DNA of 64,000 nucleotides, taken from the NCBI GenBank assembly GCA_905209085.1, contig CAJLRM010000003.1:310001-374000 (forward strand), read 5' to 3'. Below the pieces are notes generated by a model, which was given only the letters and a program-made list of their open reading frames with translations, had not been told where the DNA came from and ran no database searches. Shown piece by piece: positions 17,946 through 26,554 of this stretch. Each line of letters begins with the position of its first letter. Position 1 is the first letter of the stretch. Both the position numbers and the translations under genes were made by a program. This DNA comes from an uncultured Eubacteriales bacterium. GTDB taxonomy: Bacteria > Bacillota > Clostridia > Christensenellales > Borkfalkiaceae.

Positions 17946-18017
17946 GTGAAAAATACAAAATATGCGGATGTATTTTTCATCCCTATTTGTGCCGTAACCG
18001 CACGGCATGGTGATTAA
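17946..18017 (+). CDS. Putative 23-codon leader peptide before the isomerase
   Basis: A GTG at 17946 has GGGAGG nine nt upstream and opens 23 codons ending in TAA (18015-18017), one base before the isomerase ATG at 18019. Neither isomerase start has its own ribosome-binding site. Translational coupling through this small ORF would explain the arrangement. The peptide (start KNTKYADVFF, end TARHGD) has no known relative that I recall. An inverted repeat, GAAAAATACA / TGTATTTTTC (17948-17978), lies inside its codons. Confidence 0.5.
   Translation: MKNTKYADVFFIPICAVTARHGD
17948..17978. promoter_or_regulatory. 10-bp inverted repeat, possible operator or RNA switch
   Basis: GAAAAATACA (17948-17957) and TGTATTTTTC (17969-17978) are perfect complements around an 11-nt loop. 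The repeat is within the leader ORF, 40 nt before the isomerase start, so it could be an operator or an RNA hairpin that controls coupled translation. Confidence 0.45.
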
Positions 18018-18018
18018 A

Positions 18019-19413
18019 ATGAAATTTGCATTATTTTTCGGCAACCGCGGCTTCATGCCCGCGGAACTCATTGCGGGCGCGCGCACGGACATGATCGAAG
18101 CCGTGAGAAAAGCGGGGCACGAAGTCCTCGTCATGGACGAAAAGGCGACCCGTTACGGCGCCGTCGAAACGCGGGACGAGGGACGGCTGTATCACGACTT
18201 TTTGAAAAGCCACGAAGGGGAGTACGACGGCGTCATCCTTTCCATGCCTATCTTCATCGACGAAAACGGAGCGGTGACGGCGTTGCAGGACGCAAACGTT
18301 CCCATCCTCATGCAGGCGTATCCCGACGAGATCGGTAAAATGGATTTTCGGCACCGCCGCGACGCGTTCTGCGGTAAATTCTCCGTGACGGACGTATTTT
18401 ATCAGTACAAAATTCCCTTTACGGTCATGAAGCCGCACGTCGTGCATCCTTTAAGCAAAGCTTTCGCGCAAAATCTCGAAGATTTCGCCGCCGTCTGCCG
18501 CGTCGTCAAGGGCATGAAACGCTTTAATCTCGGCTGTATCGGCGCGAGAACGACGGCGTTCAAGACCGTCCGTTTCGACGAAGTCACCTTACAGCGCTAC
18601 GGCATCAATGTGGAAAGTTTCGACCTGTCCGAGTTGATCTTTGCGGTGCAGAACAAAAAGGACGACGAGAAAGCCGTGATCGAAAAGGTGAAGCGCCTCG
18701 AAAATTACGCCGATTTTTCGAAAGTGCCCGAAAAGAACAAATACACGCTGGCAAAAATTTCCGTCGTCATCGACGAATATATAGAAACCTATCGCCTCGA
18801 CGCCGTCACGCTCCGCTGCTGGAACGAGATGGAAACCATCCTGCGCGTCTGTCCGTGCGTCTTACTCTCCGAACTCAACGACCGCGGCATCGTCGCCTCC
18901 TGCGAGATCGATCTTTGCTCCGCCATTACGATGCGGGCGATGAATCTCGCTTCGGGCAAGCCTACCGCCTGCCTGGACTGGAACAACAATTACGGCGAGG
19001 ACGAAAATAAAGTGATTCTCTTCCATTGCGGTCCCGTCGCGCAGACGCTGATGGCGGGCAGGGGAACCGTCACCGAGCACAAGATGTTCGCCAAAGGGGA
19101 CCCCGGCAGCGGCTGGGGCAGCAACGAGGGCAGAATTGCGGCGTTCGACATGACTTTTTCCAATTGCTTTACGGAGAACGGAAAACTCAAAGTATACGCC
19201 AGCGAAGCGAAGTTTACGGGAGAGCCGATCGAGGAAGGATATTTCGGCTGCGGCGGCGTCGCTCAGATTCCCGATCTGCAAAACAAACTCCTGCGGCTCG
19301 CCAGGGGCGGATTCAAACACCATACCACCGTCGGCATGGGACACATGAAAAACGTGCTCGAAGAGGCGTTTTCCACCTATTTGGGCTATGATATCGTCAA
19401 TATCGAGGAGTGA
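18019..19413 (+). CDS. L-fucose/L-arabinose isomerase family protein
   Basis: The 464-residue product belongs to the COG2407 group, Mn-dependent aldose-ketose isomerases of the FucI/AraA fold. Supporting stretches are RCWNEMETIL, LNDRGIVASCEIDLCSAITM, DWNNNYGEDENK and the C-terminal HHTTVGMG. The Glu and Asp in SCEIDL and DWNNN are at positions used for metal and substrate binding in the fold. ATG 18019 is chosen because it follows the leader-ORF stop by one base; ATG 18007 is in frame but has no ribosome-binding site. It likely converts an aldose to the ketose phosphorylated by the kinase upstream. The sugar is unknown. Confidence 0.83.
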   Translation: MKFALFFGNRGFMPAELIAGARTDMIEAVRKAGHEVLVMDEKATRYGAVETRDEGRLYHDFLKSHEGEYDGVILSMPIFIDENGAVTALQDANVPILMQAYPDEIGKMDFRHRRDAFCGKFSVTDVFYQYKIPFTVMKPHVVHPLSKAFAQNLEDFAAVCRVVKGMKRFNLGCIGARTTAFKTVRFDEVTLQRYGINVESFDLSELIFAVQNKKDDEKAVIEKVKRLENYADFSKVPEKNKYTLAKISVVIDEYIETYRLDAVTLRCWNEMETILRVCPCVLLSELNDRGIVASCEIDLCSAITMRAMNLASGKPTACLDWNNNYGEDENKVILFHCGPVAQTLMAGRGTVTEHKMFAKGDPGSGWGSNEGRIAAFDMTFSNCFTENGKLKVYASEAKFTGEPIEEGYFGCGGVAQIPDLQNKLLRLARGGFKHHTTVGMGHMKNVLEEAFSTYLGYDIVNIEE

Positions 19414-19416
19414 GTT

Positions 19417-20274
19417 ATGTTAGCGAGTTTAAAGGATGTCATCGCGGAAGGGCGAAAGAGAAAAATCGCGATAGGAAGTTTCAATACGCCCAATCTCGAA
19501 TGTCTGCTGGCGGTTTTGGACGCGGCGGAAACGCTCGACGTGCCCGTTATCATCGCGCACGCGCAATGCCACGAAAGCGTTTCTCCGCTCGATAAAATCG
19601 GGCGCGTGATGGTGGAGCTCGCCAAGGCGTCGAGGGGGCAGGTATGCGTTCATCTCGATCACGGCGAGGATTTCGAATACTGCAAAAAGGCGATCGGGCT
19701 GGGCTTTACGTCGGTGATGATCGATTATTCGACGTTGGCGTACGAGGAAAACGCCGCGGGCACGCGGGAAGTGGCGCTCTACGCGCACGCGCACGGCGTG
19801 GACGTGGAAGCGGAGCTGGGCAGACTGCCGCAGCGGGAGGGCGGCGCCTCGGGCGGCGAAGCCGCGGCGGAAAGGCCCGAGGATCTGTATACCGACCCCG
19901 ACCTCGTAGAGGGGTATCTCGAAAAGACGGGCGTGGACGCTTTGGCGATCGCATTCGGGACCGCGCACGGCATTTATAAGGTCAGACCCGTGCTGAATAT
20001 GGACGTCATCACCGAGGTGCGGAAGCGCACGGATATTCCTCTGGTCATGCACGGAGGCAGCGGTATCTCTCACGGGGAATACCGCGAGGTGATCCGCCGC
20101 GGCATCGACAAGATCAATTATTACACGTATATGTCGTATGCGGGATATGCGGCGGCGAAGGCGCAGACGGAAAAGTCGGCTTCGGGATTTTATCACGACC
20201 TCGCTCTCTGCGCGCAGGAAGCGATGCGGGAAAACGCCCTCTCGACGCTGAAAATCTTTTCGGGGAGGGAATGA
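19417..20274 (+). CDS. Class II ketose-bisphosphate (FBA-type) aldolase
   Basis: The 285-residue product is a zinc aldolase of the FbaA/GatY/KbaY type. HLDHGEDFE carries the catalytic Asp81 and zinc ligand His82; VEAELG, FGTAHGIYK and MHGGSG supply the remaining active-site elements. The usual NxxTD phosphate-binding end is altered to INYYTYMSY, and the loop after VEAELGRLPQ is long and Ala/Gly-rich. It starts 3 nt after the isomerase stop. The inferred role is retro-aldol cleavage of the phosphorylated ketose to DHAP and an aldehyde. This enzyme class is used for such steps, but the altered end leaves the substrate open. Confidence 0.85.
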   Translation: MLASLKDVIAEGRKRKIAIGSFNTPNLECLLAVLDAAETLDVPVIIAHAQCHESVSPLDKIGRVMVELAKASRGQVCVHLDHGEDFEYCKKAIGLGFTSVMIDYSTLAYEENAAGTREVALYAHAHGVDVEAELGRLPQREGGASGGEAAAERPEDLYTDPDLVEGYLEKTGVDALAIAFGTAHGIYKVRPVLNMDVITEVRKRTDIPLVMHGGSGISHGEYREVIRRGIDKINYYTYMSYAGYAAAKAQTEKSASGFYHDLALCAQEAMRENALSTLKIFSGRE

Positions 20275-20278
20275 GCGC

Positions 20279-21232
20279 ATGAAGACGCAATACGTCGCCG
20301 ATCCGTCCTCGCTTTGCGGCGCCGAGCGATTTACTTTTTCCGAGGGAAAGGCCAAGGGCGTGGACGCCGTTCGCCTGTATAACGGCAAGCTCGATCTGAC
20401 GGTGCTCCTCGATCGGTGCATGGATATTTTCCGCCTGTTTTATAAGGGCGTGCCCGTTTCTTATATTTCCAAAAACGGGCTGGTTTCTCCGCGGCTTACG
20501 GAAACGGCGCCATACGGTTTTTTAAACAGCTTCGACGCGGGGTTTATGTATACGTGCGGTCTGGACAATATCGGCGCTCCGGAGAGCGTGGGCGGGCGCG
20601 TACTGCCGCAGCACGGCAGCGTTTCCTATCTTCCCGCGGAAAACGTGCGCGTGGAAACGGAAGAAGCGGACGGAGAATATTGCCTCGCTTTAAAGGGGAC
20701 GATGAAATTTACCGCCCTGTTCGGACAAAAGTTGGTCCTGCGGCGGGAGATCCGCCTTCGTTACCTCGGCGACGAAGTGACGGTGAAGGATGAAATCGTC
20801 AACGAGGGGTATGAGGAAGAGGGGTATATGCTCATGTATCACACAAACCTCGGCTATCCCCTTTTGGACGAAAATGCCGAGCTATTCGTGGACGCGGAGC
20901 GCACGGCGGGCATTTCGGACGCCTATGACCTCTCCCGATGCCTGAAATTCGAAGCCCCGACCGCGGGGCGCGCGGAGGAGGTGTACCGTCACGACCTTCG
21001 TGCGGGCGGCGGCGTGAAAGCGCGTTTGAAAAATAAAAATTTTTCCGTCGCGCTGCAATTTGATCCCGTCGAGTTTCCGTATCTTTTGGAATGGAAAAGT
21101 ATGGCTTGCGGGGATTACGTCGTGGGGCTTGAACCCGTTACGACGCCTATGCCCGAAAAAAAATTCCGCGTTTTAAAGGCGGGAGAAAAAGCTGTCCATT
21201 CGGTGACGTGGCGATTCTCGGACAAAGACTGA
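20279..21232 (+). CDS. DUF4432 aldose-1-epimerase-like protein
   Basis: The 317-residue product resembles the DUF4432 group of the galactose-mutarotase fold: DLTVLLDRCMDIFRLFYKG near the N-terminus, HGSVSYLPAE, MYHTNLGYPLL and a C-terminal GLEPVTTPM. It would act on the anomeric centre or an epimer of the sugar handled by this cluster. It begins 4 nt after the aldolase stop, with GGGAGGG nearby, so it is the last gene of the operon, followed by a terminator. Confidence 0.8.
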   Translation: MKTQYVADPSSLCGAERFTFSEGKAKGVDAVRLYNGKLDLTVLLDRCMDIFRLFYKGVPVSYISKNGLVSPRLTETAPYGFLNSFDAGFMYTCGLDNIGAPESVGGRVLPQHGSVSYLPAENVRVETEEADGEYCLALKGTMKFTALFGQKLVLRREIRLRYLGDEVTVKDEIVNEGYEEEGYMLMYHTNLGYPLLDENAELFVDAERTAGISDAYDLSRCLKFEAPTAGRAEEVYRHDLRAGGGVKARLKNKNFSVALQFDPVEFPYLLEWKSMACGDYVVGLEPVTTPMPEKKFRVLKAGEKAVHSVTWRFSDKD

Positions 21233-21245
21233 AAGGCAAGGATAG

Positions 21246-21278
21246 AAAAAAGACCCGGATAATTCCGAGTCTTTTTTT
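21246..21278 (+). terminator. Rho-independent terminator
   Basis: AAAAAAGACCCGG and CCGAGTCTTTTTT pair with one mismatch around TAATT and run into seven T. It ends the sugar catabolic operon. Confidence 0.85.
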
Positions 21279-21682
21279 GTGGACAGAAAGGGCGCCGAAG
21301 GGGACAAAGGCGAGCGCAAGATTTTTTTAAACAAAAAGGGAATACGATTTGAAGAGATATCCTGCGCGGACAAAAATCACTGTCGACAGGACAAGCGACG
21401 GATATGAGTTTCGCCGGGCGCGACAAAGGGGTGATCGCCGACCTCGTATCCCCCGGACCGCGTATAAAAATCGCGGCGCAAACCGAAAAGGAGATACAAA
21501 AAATGCGGTGAAATAAAATTGAAAAGAGCTTGCAAAAAGGGCAAGGCGCGGAGAAAGGGGGATTCGGCGGATAAAATTGGAAGGCGGAAAGGCGGCAACA
21601 GGGCGCATAAAGCGTAGAAGGAAAAAGGGAAGCAGGGCGCATAAAGGTTTGGGAAGGGGGACGGTAAGGGAGAGAATACGAA
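21279..21682. other. Purine-rich spacer, no gene seen
   Basis: About 400 bases, rich in A and G on the + strand. Minus-strand open frames here are Ser/Pro/Phe-rich by-products of that bias and lack ribosome-binding sites. Confidence 0.6.
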
Positions 21683-22741
21683 TTATTCTTTTCTATTTTC
21701 GGGAATCGTCCATTCCCTCGTCCATTCGAGATAGGGCGTGCCGTCGGAACGGAAACGGACGGGCAGCCATACGTAATCCGCTTCGCTCGTGTTTTCGTCC
21801 GTCAGCGTGGAAAGTTCGGCGCTTTCCATCACCTTCGGGGCGTTTTTTGAAAACAGACCGTAAAAGACTTCTTCCATATTCGGCAGATCTATCGTCAAAT
21901 CCGTCAGCCACCTGTCCCCGAGTGCGATATACAAATCTTCGACGAACGGGTGCTTGAAAACGGAGGAAAATTGCGCGTGGAAAGAATTGCGCCCCGTATC
22001 CCCCGCGCAGGGATTCCCGAGGCAGAGCCATTCTCCGTGAATGCTGCTCACCTCGTCGAGCCGCGAGGGATTGGGATAATATCCCGTCGTACCCGAGGTG
22101 AGGAGATACCGCCTTCCGCGCCTTTCGAAATACGCGGGCGCTTCCCGTACATAGGGCGGACATTCCGCCTGCAAATGCGAGGTGTAGTTGTCCGTCAAAT
22201 TCGCATAGTCTTCGGTCAACTCTCTGCATATCGTTTCCGAGTGCGGATTTTCGTAGACGATATACGCTTTGCCGTCCGCCTCGAACAAGTCGAAATCGCC
22301 CGCGTGATGGGGAGAAGGGACAATTTCTCTCACGAATTCAAAAGAATGCAGGTCTTTTCCGATACAGACGGAAAAAGCGGCGTTGGAGAAATCCCCCCTT
22401 GCCGTCTTTGCCCAAAGGACGTATCTGTTCGTCTTTTTGTTGAAGAGAATGTGCGGTCTGTCCATGATATTGGCGGGATGAAAGGGGTTGTTTTTGTCCC
22501 CGCTCTCCTTCATCGCAAAGCCCTCGTCCGTCCAGTTATAGAGATCGGAAGAGGAATAGAGCTTGACGCCGTGATGCCAGAAGGGACAGGGGGCGCCCGT
22601 TGCCCGCCCCGTAATCCCTTCTTTATTTTCGCCGTACCACCAGAACTTTCCCTCCGCGTAAAGGAGGGAGCCGCCGTGCGCCTGGATCCTCTTTCCTTCT
22701 GCGTCATACCACGTCCTTCCCGGACGAATGCTCTTATACAT
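21683..22741 (-). CDS. GH43-family glycosidase, exo-beta-1,3-galactanase-like
   Basis: The 352-residue product has no signal peptide and is predicted cytoplasmic. The N-terminal stretch WYDAEGKRIQAHGG, then LLYAEGKFWWYGENK, is characteristic of GH43 galactan 1,3-beta-galactosidases (subfamily 24 type). FDLFEADGKAYIVYEN and YLLTSGTTGYYPNP lie further along the five-bladed propeller. It probably removes galactose from imported beta-1,3-linked galacto-oligosaccharides. It is divergent from the SGNH hydrolase across an intergenic region with two LacI-type operators, so it is probably controlled with it. No CBM is attached. Confidence 0.82.
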   Translation of the reverse strand: MYKSIRPGRTWYDAEGKRIQAHGGSLLYAEGKFWWYGENKEGITGRATGAPCPFWHHGVKLYSSSDLYNWTDEGFAMKESGDKNNPFHPANIMDRPHILFNKKTNRYVLWAKTARGDFSNAAFSVCIGKDLHSFEFVREIVPSPHHAGDFDLFEADGKAYIVYENPHSETICRELTEDYANLTDNYTSHLQAECPPYVREAPAYFERRGRRYLLTSGTTGYYPNPSRLDEVSSIHGEWLCLGNPCAGDTGRNSFHAQFSSVFKHPFVEDLYIALGDRWLTDLTIDLPNMEEVFYGLFSKNAPKVMESAELSTLTDENTSEADYVWLPVRFRSDGTPYLEWTREWTIPENRKE

Positions 22742-22817
22742 GATTAAAAATGCTCCTTCGAAAAGCTTATTCTTTTCAAGTGTAGCATATTTTTTTTAAT
22801 CGCGCAAGCCGTTTTTT

Positions 22818-22833
22818 AGTAAAACGCTTTATC
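22818..22833. promoter_or_regulatory. LacI-type operator, site 1
   Basis: AGTAAAACGCTTTATC is the near-exact reverse complement of site 2 (core TAAAACGCTTTA), 52 bp away. It lies in the divergent region upstream of the GH43 gene. The likely binder is the LacI-family protein encoded at 30794-31834. Confidence 0.65.
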
Positions 22834-22869
22834 CTCAGGCAACAAAAGGGATTGAGGCAGGCAGAAATT

Positions 22870-22885
22870 GGTAAAGCGTTTTACC
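22870..22885. promoter_or_regulatory. LacI-type operator, site 2
   Basis: GGTAAAGCGTTTTACC has perfect 6-bp arms (GGTAAA/TTTACC) about a central GCGT, as in LacI/GalR operators with a central CpG. It ends 11 bp before the -35 box of the SGNH-hydrolase promoter. Confidence 0.72.
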
Positions 22886-22896
22886 TGACTTTCATA

Positions 22897-22925
22897 TTGA
22901 CAAGTGAAAATCTCAATGTTATACT
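22897..22925 (+). promoter_or_regulatory. Promoter of the SGNH hydrolase / glycan operon
   Basis: TTGACA (22897-22902), 17 nt, TATACT (22920-22925). The two operators sit just upstream. Confidence 0.82.
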
Positions 22926-22999
22926 ACACACGTCATTCGGCTGAAAACGCGCGTTTTCAGCTCGTTTTAAAAGGCGCTCTGCGGGGAGGAAGAAAGAGA

Positions 23000-24382
23000 A
23001 TGAAATGGAAAAAAACGATAGCCGCCGCCACGGTTTTCGCTTTGGTTTTGGGAATGTGCGCGGGGTATGGAAACGTCGGCAAAAAGAAGGCTTCGGCGAG
23101 CGAATTGTTTTCGACGGAGGAAATTCTTGCCCCCGTTTGGGAGGGGAACGTTTCTTATCAGGAATCCGTTTTGGCGGTGGAGGAAGAGGACGGGAGTCTT
23201 GCGCCCGTTTCCCTCTTGTATCCGATCGGGGAAATCGTTTCCGTCAAAAGCGCGTCTTTGCTGGTCGCCTATGAAGCGGAAAAAGATTATTCCGTCAGGG
23301 ACGGTAAGCTCGTCATCAAAAAGGACGGGGCGATCCCCGTTCTTACTTATTCCGAATTTCACCCGGCTACGGGCACTTCGGGATTCGAGGACAGAAACGG
23401 CGGTTACGTACTGTGGAAGGAAGGGAGCTGGTTTCATTCGAAACAGATCGTCGTGACCTATACGCACGCGGAAGGCTATGCGGGATACGTCCCCGAAGGG
23501 AAAGGGAGGCTTTTGGAAAGGACGCTGCAAAAGCTGGAAGGGGATACGCTGAACCTCCTCGTTTACGGCGACTCCATTTCCACGGGCGCCAATTCGTCGG
23601 GGCATCCCTCCATTCACGTTTCTCCCAATATGCCTATTTATCCCGAACTCTTCGCCGCAGGATTAAAGAGCCTGTACGGGATAGAAACCGTCAACGTCTA
23701 CAACGCTTCCGTGGGCGGCACCGATTCCGCCTGGGGACTCTCCAATCTGCGCGGCGGCGTGCTCGACAAATACGAAGACATAGACCTGGCAATTCTCGCT
23801 TTCGGCATGAACGATACCGTGCGCGACGCCGAGAGCTATGCCCGCAATATGCAGAGAATGGCCAAGGGACTGAAAAGCAAATACGAGGACGCCGATATTC
23901 TCTTGGTGGCGCCTATGCTGCCCAATCGCGACGCCTATACGTTTTACGGAAATCAGGCTTATTTTTACGGGGCGTTGAAAGAATACGAAACGCAGGGAAT
24001 CGCCGCCGTGGACGTGACGGGCGTCCATGCGGGGCTTTTGGAAGCGAAGCGCTACGCGGATATGACGGGCAACAACGTCAATCACGCCAATGACTATCTC
24101 GCCCGCGTCTATGCGCAGACCCTTTTGAAGACGCTGGAAATCAGCGACTACGGAAAGCCCGGGGAGGAAGATTCTTCTGGCGGCGACTCCGATTCTTCGG
24201 GCGGCGCGCAGAGTTCGCAAAGCTCCTCCGCGGGAGGCGCTTCTCAAAGCGAAAACGCGTCGGAAGGCAGTGATTCGAATGGCTGCGGCAGCGCTCTGGG
24301 CGCGTCCGCGGGAATCGTCGGGGGATTGACCGCACTGGGAATTTTAGCCTCGAAGAGGAAGAAGGACAACGATAAAAAGTAG
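23000..24382 (+). CDS. Secreted SGNH/GDSL hydrolase with GCGSAL C-terminal anchor
   Basis: The 460-residue product has a signal peptide (about 1-35), a beta-rich N-terminal domain (about 40-180) and an SGNH esterase domain. GDSISTG supplies the nucleophile Ser (about 192), ASVGGTDS the Gly block, FGMNDT the Asn block, and NNVNHAND the catalytic His. A Ser/Gly-rich linker leads to a C-terminus of GCGSALGAS, a hydrophobic segment and the basic tail SKRKKDNDKK. The same terminus occurs in the protein at 28453-30204. Deacetylation of a glycan is inferred. The start is ATG 23000, with GGAGGA upstream; an in-frame GTG at 22904 lies within the promoter and is excluded. Confidence 0.85.
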   Translation: MKWKKTIAAATVFALVLGMCAGYGNVGKKKASASELFSTEEILAPVWEGNVSYQESVLAVEEEDGSLAPVSLLYPIGEIVSVKSASLLVAYEAEKDYSVRDGKLVIKKDGAIPVLTYSEFHPATGTSGFEDRNGGYVLWKEGSWFHSKQIVVTYTHAEGYAGYVPEGKGRLLERTLQKLEGDTLNLLVYGDSISTGANSSGHPSIHVSPNMPIYPELFAAGLKSLYGIETVNVYNASVGGTDSAWGLSNLRGGVLDKYEDIDLAILAFGMNDTVRDAESYARNMQRMAKGLKSKYEDADILLVAPMLPNRDAYTFYGNQAYFYGALKEYETQGIAAVDVTGVHAGLLEAKRYADMTGNNVNHANDYLARVYAQTLLKTLEISDYGKPGEEDSSGGDSDSSGGAQSSQSSSAGGASQSENASEGSDSNGCGSALGASAGIVGGLTALGILASKRKKDNDKK

Positions 24383-24567
24383 ACGCTGCAAAGGACGTCC
24401 ACGCTGTAAAAAAATATGCTTTACGTTTGATGCGCGCGGTTGAAAGGGTATCCGTTTTGTTTTGCTCAAAGCAAAGCTTATCGGGAATTTTTGAGCGCAT
24501 TTTACGGAAAGGCAAAAAATAGAAAGATCGGCAAATAAATCGGAAAAGATGACAGGAGGAAGGTTTC

Positions 24568-26538
24568 ATGAAAAAATCGGCAAAATTGTTCAGCTTGGCG
24601 TTATCGCTGCTTCTCGCGTTCGGCGCCGCGGCCTGCGGAAAGCCGGATGATTCTTCGGGCGGAGGGCAGAGCGAAAGCTCCCAAGAGTCGCAAAGCGGCA
24701 CGCAGGACTCGTCCGATTCGTCTTCGGATGAAAATTCGTCGGCAGGCGGCGGGAACGGAGAGATCGTCTATACGCCCCGCAAAAAGCAGGAGATGCCTAC
24801 GGCGGAAGTCGTGGACAAGGAGTACGACTACGGCGATTCGTCCGCATGGGCGGGGGACGCTTACGTTTCCAAGGATCTCGGACACGTCTATTTACAGGAC
24901 GTCATAGACGACAACGTGTACGATTGGGGACATTCGGTGATCAAAGAGGACGGAAAATACAAAATGTGGTGGGTGCGTCCCGCCGTATACGACGCCGTTT
25001 TCTATGCGGAAAGCGTCGATCTCAAAAATTGGACGAACGTGCAGCGGGTGATTTCCCTGTCCCCCAATTCCCTCAACGTCGAGAAGTTCGACAATATCAA
25101 GGGAATGCTCGGGAAGCCTTCCGTCATCCATGTGGGCGACACCTATTATATGTATTTCGAAGCCCCCGCGACGGAGGACCCCGATATTACCCAAACCGTC
25201 CTCGAATGGGATAATCAGGTGATGCTTGCCACCTCGAAAGACGGAATCGACTGGGAATTTTATTCGGACGATAAAGGGCAGCCGCAGCCCGTCGTCGCCA
25301 TGCCCGAAGAGCTCATGGGCAACTTCAACGACAAGGATTACGGCGCCGGGCAGCCGTCCGTTTTCTATAAGGACGGACTGTTTTATCTGACCTATTGCTA
25401 CGTCATTTATTCTCAAAATATCGCGGAGATCCGCGTCGCCACCTCGGAGGACGGCATTCATTTCGGTCTGACGGGCACGCATAAAAAACTCTCTCCGGGC
25501 AACGGCATGGGCGTCACCTACAACACGCTGACCGGCAAATATATGGCTGCCGGGACGGGCGAAATTTGGGAGAGCGACACGCTGGATTTTACAGGGCATC
25601 AAACCTACAAATATTATGACTACGACACGACGACCATTCAGACTGGCTTCTATGAATTTGTCAAAAACGCCCACGGGCTCATCGACACGGAAACGTTCTA
25701 CACCATTCATTTACAGGGCAAAAAATCCACGACGAGCGACTGGCGCGCGGGCTACACTACCTGGGACGGCTATATTCACGCGGTGGAGCCGAGAGAGTTT
25801 GCGAGCAGAATGATCACGCTTCCCAACGGCGGCGCGGCGACGGAAGAAAATTTGAAGGGCTACCGCGACCGTCAGAACAGCTACTCCAAAGTGACTGCGG
25901 ACGCGGTCTATGCGGCGGAAGGGGAGATTTCCATAGACGGCGAGAAGGATGCGGCCTACGACAAGGCGACGAGAATAGAGGTGGTCCGCCCCGTCTACGG
26001 CTACGGCAGCAATCTCACCGATTCCTGGGCGGAAGTCTATCTGGCGTGGAACGAGAACAACCTGTACGTCTATGCGAGAGTCTACGACGACGCAATCGAC
26101 AATTCCTATAAGATCACTTCGCCCGCCATGGGATATATGCGCGACAGCTTCGATCTCTTCATCGACGCGCCTAACGACCACGGCGAAGGAGTCGGGCAGG
26201 CGTACGGCATCGAGCAATATATGGTGTGTACGGGGTCGAACAATACCGATTTCATGATAAAGGGCAGCGACGAATACGATCTCACGTCCGAATTCCCCGC
26301 CGCGAGGCACCGCGTCAGAAGGACGGATTACGGATACGCGGTGGAACTGAGAATAGAATGGTTTGAGATGGCGGAGGAATACATCGAGGAAGGCGCCTGC
26401 ATCGGCATGGATTTCCAAATCAACGATTGCATGGGCGCCGGCGTCGGAAGAGAGGCCATCGTGGTATGGAGCTACAATACGGGCGATTCTTTCCGCTATG
26501 TGGAAGGAATGGGCGACGTATATCTTGTGAAGGCTTGA
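24568..26538 (+). CDS. Lipoprotein with GH43/32-like propeller and CBM9-like domain
   Basis: The 656-residue product is a lipoprotein (GAAAC, Cys23) with a Ser/Gly-rich linker to about residue 70. Residues about 85-440 have propeller repeats of the GH43/GH32/GH130 superfamily: YKMWWVRPAVYDAVFYAES, GKPSVIHVGDTYYMYFEAP and YYMYFEAPATED. Residues about 455-655 match a CBM9-like domain (EISIDGEKDAAYDKA, AEVYLAWNENNLYVYARVYD, DSFDLFIDAPND). A catalytic triad is not certain, so it may be a glycan-binding protein rather than a hydrolase. It starts behind AGGAGGAAGG and is paired with a paralogue 16 nt downstream. Confidence 0.8.
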   Translation: MKKSAKLFSLALSLLLAFGAAACGKPDDSSGGGQSESSQESQSGTQDSSDSSSDENSSAGGGNGEIVYTPRKKQEMPTAEVVDKEYDYGDSSAWAGDAYVSKDLGHVYLQDVIDDNVYDWGHSVIKEDGKYKMWWVRPAVYDAVFYAESVDLKNWTNVQRVISLSPNSLNVEKFDNIKGMLGKPSVIHVGDTYYMYFEAPATEDPDITQTVLEWDNQVMLATSKDGIDWEFYSDDKGQPQPVVAMPEELMGNFNDKDYGAGQPSVFYKDGLFYLTYCYVIYSQNIAEIRVATSEDGIHFGLTGTHKKLSPGNGMGVTYNTLTGKYMAAGTGEIWESDTLDFTGHQTYKYYDYDTTTIQTGFYEFVKNAHGLIDTETFYTIHLQGKKSTTSDWRAGYTTWDGYIHAVEPREFASRMITLPNGGAATEENLKGYRDRQNSYSKVTADAVYAAEGEISIDGEKDAAYDKATRIEVVRPVYGYGSNLTDSWAEVYLAWNENNLYVYARVYDDAIDNSYKITSPAMGYMRDSFDLFIDAPNDHGEGVGQAYGIEQYMVCTGSNNTDFMIKGSDEYDLTSEFPAARHRVRRTDYGYAVELRIEWFEMAEEYIEEGACIGMDFQINDCMGAGVGREAIVVWSYNTGDSFRYVEGMGDVYLVKA

Positions 26539-26554
26539 CGAAAAGGGGGATACC

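Noticed and set aside
22904..22999. N-terminal extension of the SGNH hydrolase from GTG 22904
   Set aside because: The GTG lies between the -35 and -10 boxes of the promoter.
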